Of a stretch of DNA of 64,000 nt, positions 62,726-64,000 are shown piece after piece. A program made the translations under genes and the position numbers. Under the pieces are notes generated by a model. That model saw nothing but the letters and a program-made list of their open reading frames with translations. It was not told where the DNA came from and ran no database searches. Where the stretch lies: positions 55,870 through 119,869 of the forward strand of contig NZ_ASJR01000008.1 in assembly GCF_000474745.1 (NCBI RefSeq), written 5' to 3'. The DNA is from Chitinivibrio alkaliphilus ACht1 (GTDB taxonomy: Bacteria > Fibrobacterota > Chitinivibrionia > Chitinivibrionales > Chitinivibrionaceae). Position 1 is the first letter of the stretch. Every line of letters starts with the position of its first letter.

Positions 62726-63862
62726 TCACTTTTGAACACCTATCATACGACGTTCTTGTCGTACAGGATTACCATTTTTATATAGAGTAATAAATGCTGC
62801 AAAGGTACCTCCAAGACGTGAATCATGTCGTGAAAGATCCCATTCATATTCATACATATTTCCACGAATATCTGCTTCATCAGATACCAGAAGATTTCCA
62901 ACATGGTCCAGTATTCGTATCTCTACACGATCAAAGGATCCACTTCCACGCACCATTATCGAGGAAGATCCAACGGGGGCGGGGTTGGGAGTTATTGCCA
63001 GTTTGAATTCTCCGCTAATTTCAATCTGACCTCTGCCAAAATCTATAATCCGCTCAAAAACGCCCACAGTAGCAATGTCTGATACAACCTCCAAACCATC
63101 ACTCACATTAACAACTACTTCCAGTGTTCCAACAAAGTTTTCTGCGGGAATGATTGTCATTCCCTCAAGGCTGTAGTTGTCTCCGTCTGTAAGGGAGATT
63201 ATAAGGTCATCTCCATCGGGATCTTCGGCATCAATCATATCAGCCGTCACAGTGAGGGAGCGATTCACCTCTATGGAAGGAATCGAGATACCATGGATAA
63301 CAGGAGCTCTATTATCCTCGGGATCACGTACGGCAATTTTCGCGATGATCGTATCGGATACGGTATCACTATTGGAGACCCAGAACGGTATTGTGAGTTC
63401 TCCCACAAAACCCTCGTCCGGAGTAATCACGGTTTCTGATACAGAGTAATCATCACCGGAACCGATATGAATCACCAGATCTTCTCCGGATGGATCCTCG
63501 GCTACTACATCAGCTAAGGTTACTTCATAGCTACTATCCTTAGCTATGACAAAGGGATTGATACCATGGATAACCGGTCGACCATCCTGATCATCGTCAT
63601 CTTGATCATCGTCATCTTGATCATCGTCATCTTGATCATCGTCATCTTGATCATCGTCATCTTGATCATCGTCATCTTGATCATCGTCATCTTGATCATC
63701 GTCATCTTGATCATCGTCATCTTGATCATCGTCATCTTGATCATCGTCCTGATCATCGTCCTGATCATCGTCATCCTGATCATCGTCATCCTGATCATCG
63801 TCATCCTGATCATCGTCATCCTGATCATCGTCATCCTGATGGACCTTCTCAAAAAAGTACAC
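62726..63862 (-). CDS. Surface protein with Asp-rich repeats and cadherin-like domains, 5' end cut by IS
   Basis: The open frame is 378 residues. After a short odd start (GTG 63862; YFFEKVH) come 17 DQDDD-type units, mostly five residues, two of four. Two or three cadherin-like domains follow (DSSYEVTLADVVAEDPSGED; APVIHGISIPSIEVNRSLTV; ADMIDAEDPDGDDLIISLTD). A final FlgD/sorting-like domain ends RQERRMIGVQK. There is no signal peptide, and the repeat stops exactly where a TGGACC...terminal-repeat-like sequence begins (63840), so the true N-terminus was probably removed by an IS. Asp-rich repeats likely bind Ca2+. Confidence 0.65.
   Translation of the reverse strand: MYFFEKVHQDDDDQDDDDQDDDDQDDDDQDDDDQDDDQDDDQDDDDQDDDDQDDDDQDDDDQDDDDQDDDDQDDDDQDDDDQDDDDQDDDDQDGRPVIHGINPFVIAKDSSYEVTLADVVAEDPSGEDLVIHIGSGDDYSVSETVITPDEGFVGELTIPFWVSNSDTVSDTIIAKIAVRDPEDNRAPVIHGISIPSIEVNRSLTVTADMIDAEDPDGDDLIISLTDGDNYSLEGMTIIPAENFVGTLEVVVNVSDGLEVVSDIATVGVFERIIDFGRGQIEISGEFKLAITPNPAPVGSSSIMVRGSGSFDRVEIRILDHVGNLLVSDEADIRGNMYEYEWDLSRHDSRLGGTFAAFITLYKNGNPVRQERRMIGVQK
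63584..63840 (-). repeat. Coding tandem repeat, 15-bp units (DQDDD)
   Basis: About 17 units of ATCATCGTCATCTTG type (+ strand view) with T/C variants, two of them 12 bp. All lengths are multiples of three, so copy changes keep the frame. The T-type copies cluster toward the downstream end of the gene and the C-type toward the IS end, suggesting recent local expansion. Confidence 0.92.
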
Positions 63863-64000
63863 AGTGTGTTAAGACATATATATTATTAATTCAGAAATGG
63901 AGATATGTATGTCAAAGAAAGAACGACGCAGTTACGATCCAGAATTTAAGAAGGATGCAGTCCGTCTGAGCAATGAACCAGACCGTACAGTCCGTGAAGA
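63840..64000 (+). mobile_element. Left end of an IS3-family insertion sequence (truncated by window)
   Basis: The repeat array breaks at TGGACCTTCTCAAAAAAGT, which begins with TG and looks like an IS3-group terminal inverted repeat. An OrfA reading frame starts ~70 bases later. The right end lies outside the window, so the boundary at 63840 is inferred and should be read as approximate. Confidence 0.6.
63909..64000 (+). CDS. IS3-family transposase OrfA (5' part)
   Basis: Partial: MSKKERRSYDPEFKKDAVRL then SNEPDRTVRE, open to the window edge. This is the HTH_Tnp_1 N-terminus of IS3/IS911-type OrfA, which binds the element ends. GGAGA precedes ATG 63909. Confidence 0.85.
   Translation, partial: MSKKERRSYDPEFKKDAVRLSNEPDRTVRE

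Noticed and set aside
63584..63840. CRISPR-like array
   Set aside because: Units are contiguous with no unique spacers and are in frame in a coding gene.
63544..63889. Long open frames on both strands through the repeat (MIKMT... and LIIVI... proteins)
   Set aside because: They are by-products of a 15-bp repeat with no stop codon in several frames; the acidic DQDDD frame is the one joined to real domains.

Overview
The window looks like chromosome from a Gram-negative, probably free-living, flagellated and largely anaerobic bacterium. Lipoproteins, outer-membrane barrels, an SLBB polysaccharide exporter and several CsgG/LPP20/FlgT-like envelope proteins point to two membranes. A chitin-deacetylase-like NodB enzyme with a C-terminal sorting-like domain, a ferritin-like diiron protein and the mix of gene types would fit the Fibrobacterota/Chitinivibrionia region of the tree. 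That placement is inference from style, not a search result.

The clearest landmark is a probable replication origin at about 26.99-27.22 kb. It is an AT-rich gene-free stretch with four DnaA-box-like sites next to dnaN-recF-dciA. By eye, the + strand changes from C-rich to G-rich here whatever the gene orientation, and the adjacent gene blocks point away from it. dnaA itself is not beside it.

Left arm (1-26.9 kb): a membrane DUF4388-type protein, recG (apparent frameshift), a NIF3-like protein, a thioredoxin-like/CcdA pair behind a sigma54-type promoter, an erythromycin-esterase-like lipoprotein, a chemoreceptor and bifunctional glutathione synthetase. A three-gene envelope cluster follows (FlgT-like/barrel, FlgT-like, LPP20-CsgG), then a polysaccharide deacetylase, a patatin lipase, a ferritin-like protein and miaB. 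An exopolysaccharide locus (SLBB exporter, two membrane-anchored receiver proteins, WecA/TagO-like transferase) precedes dciA-recF-dnaN.

Right arm (27.4-64 kb): fabG, asd, mgtE, an interrupted mgtC, an HD hydrolase, UDP-glucuronate decarboxylase and DAHP synthase. Next is a redox/quinone block (Fe-S membrane protein, ferredoxin, DoxX, MenA-like prenyltransferase, polyprenyl synthase, NDH-2), a lamin-tail lipoprotein, mnmD, dgkA, tilS and a tRNA-CAU. A zinc/manganese uptake locus (small Cys-rich protein, outer-membrane barrel, znuACB-like) is followed by REC-HDOD-STAS and REC-PilZ signalling proteins, a MORN lipoprotein, a decayed gene, a NifS-like enzyme, a GNAT, a YugP-type metalloprotease, NAD-isocitrate dehydrogenase, FliS, an exonuclease-DinG helicase and an unusual ATP-grasp protein. 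The window ends with a barrel/cadherin-like cluster. Its last gene carries a 15-bp repeat array that is cut by an IS3-type element running off the right edge.

Several genes look broken: recG and dciA at poly-A runs, mgtC by an in-frame TAA, and a multiply frameshifted remnant at 52.2-52.8 kb. Homopolymer sequencing error, programmed slippage and true decay cannot be separated from the sequence alone.
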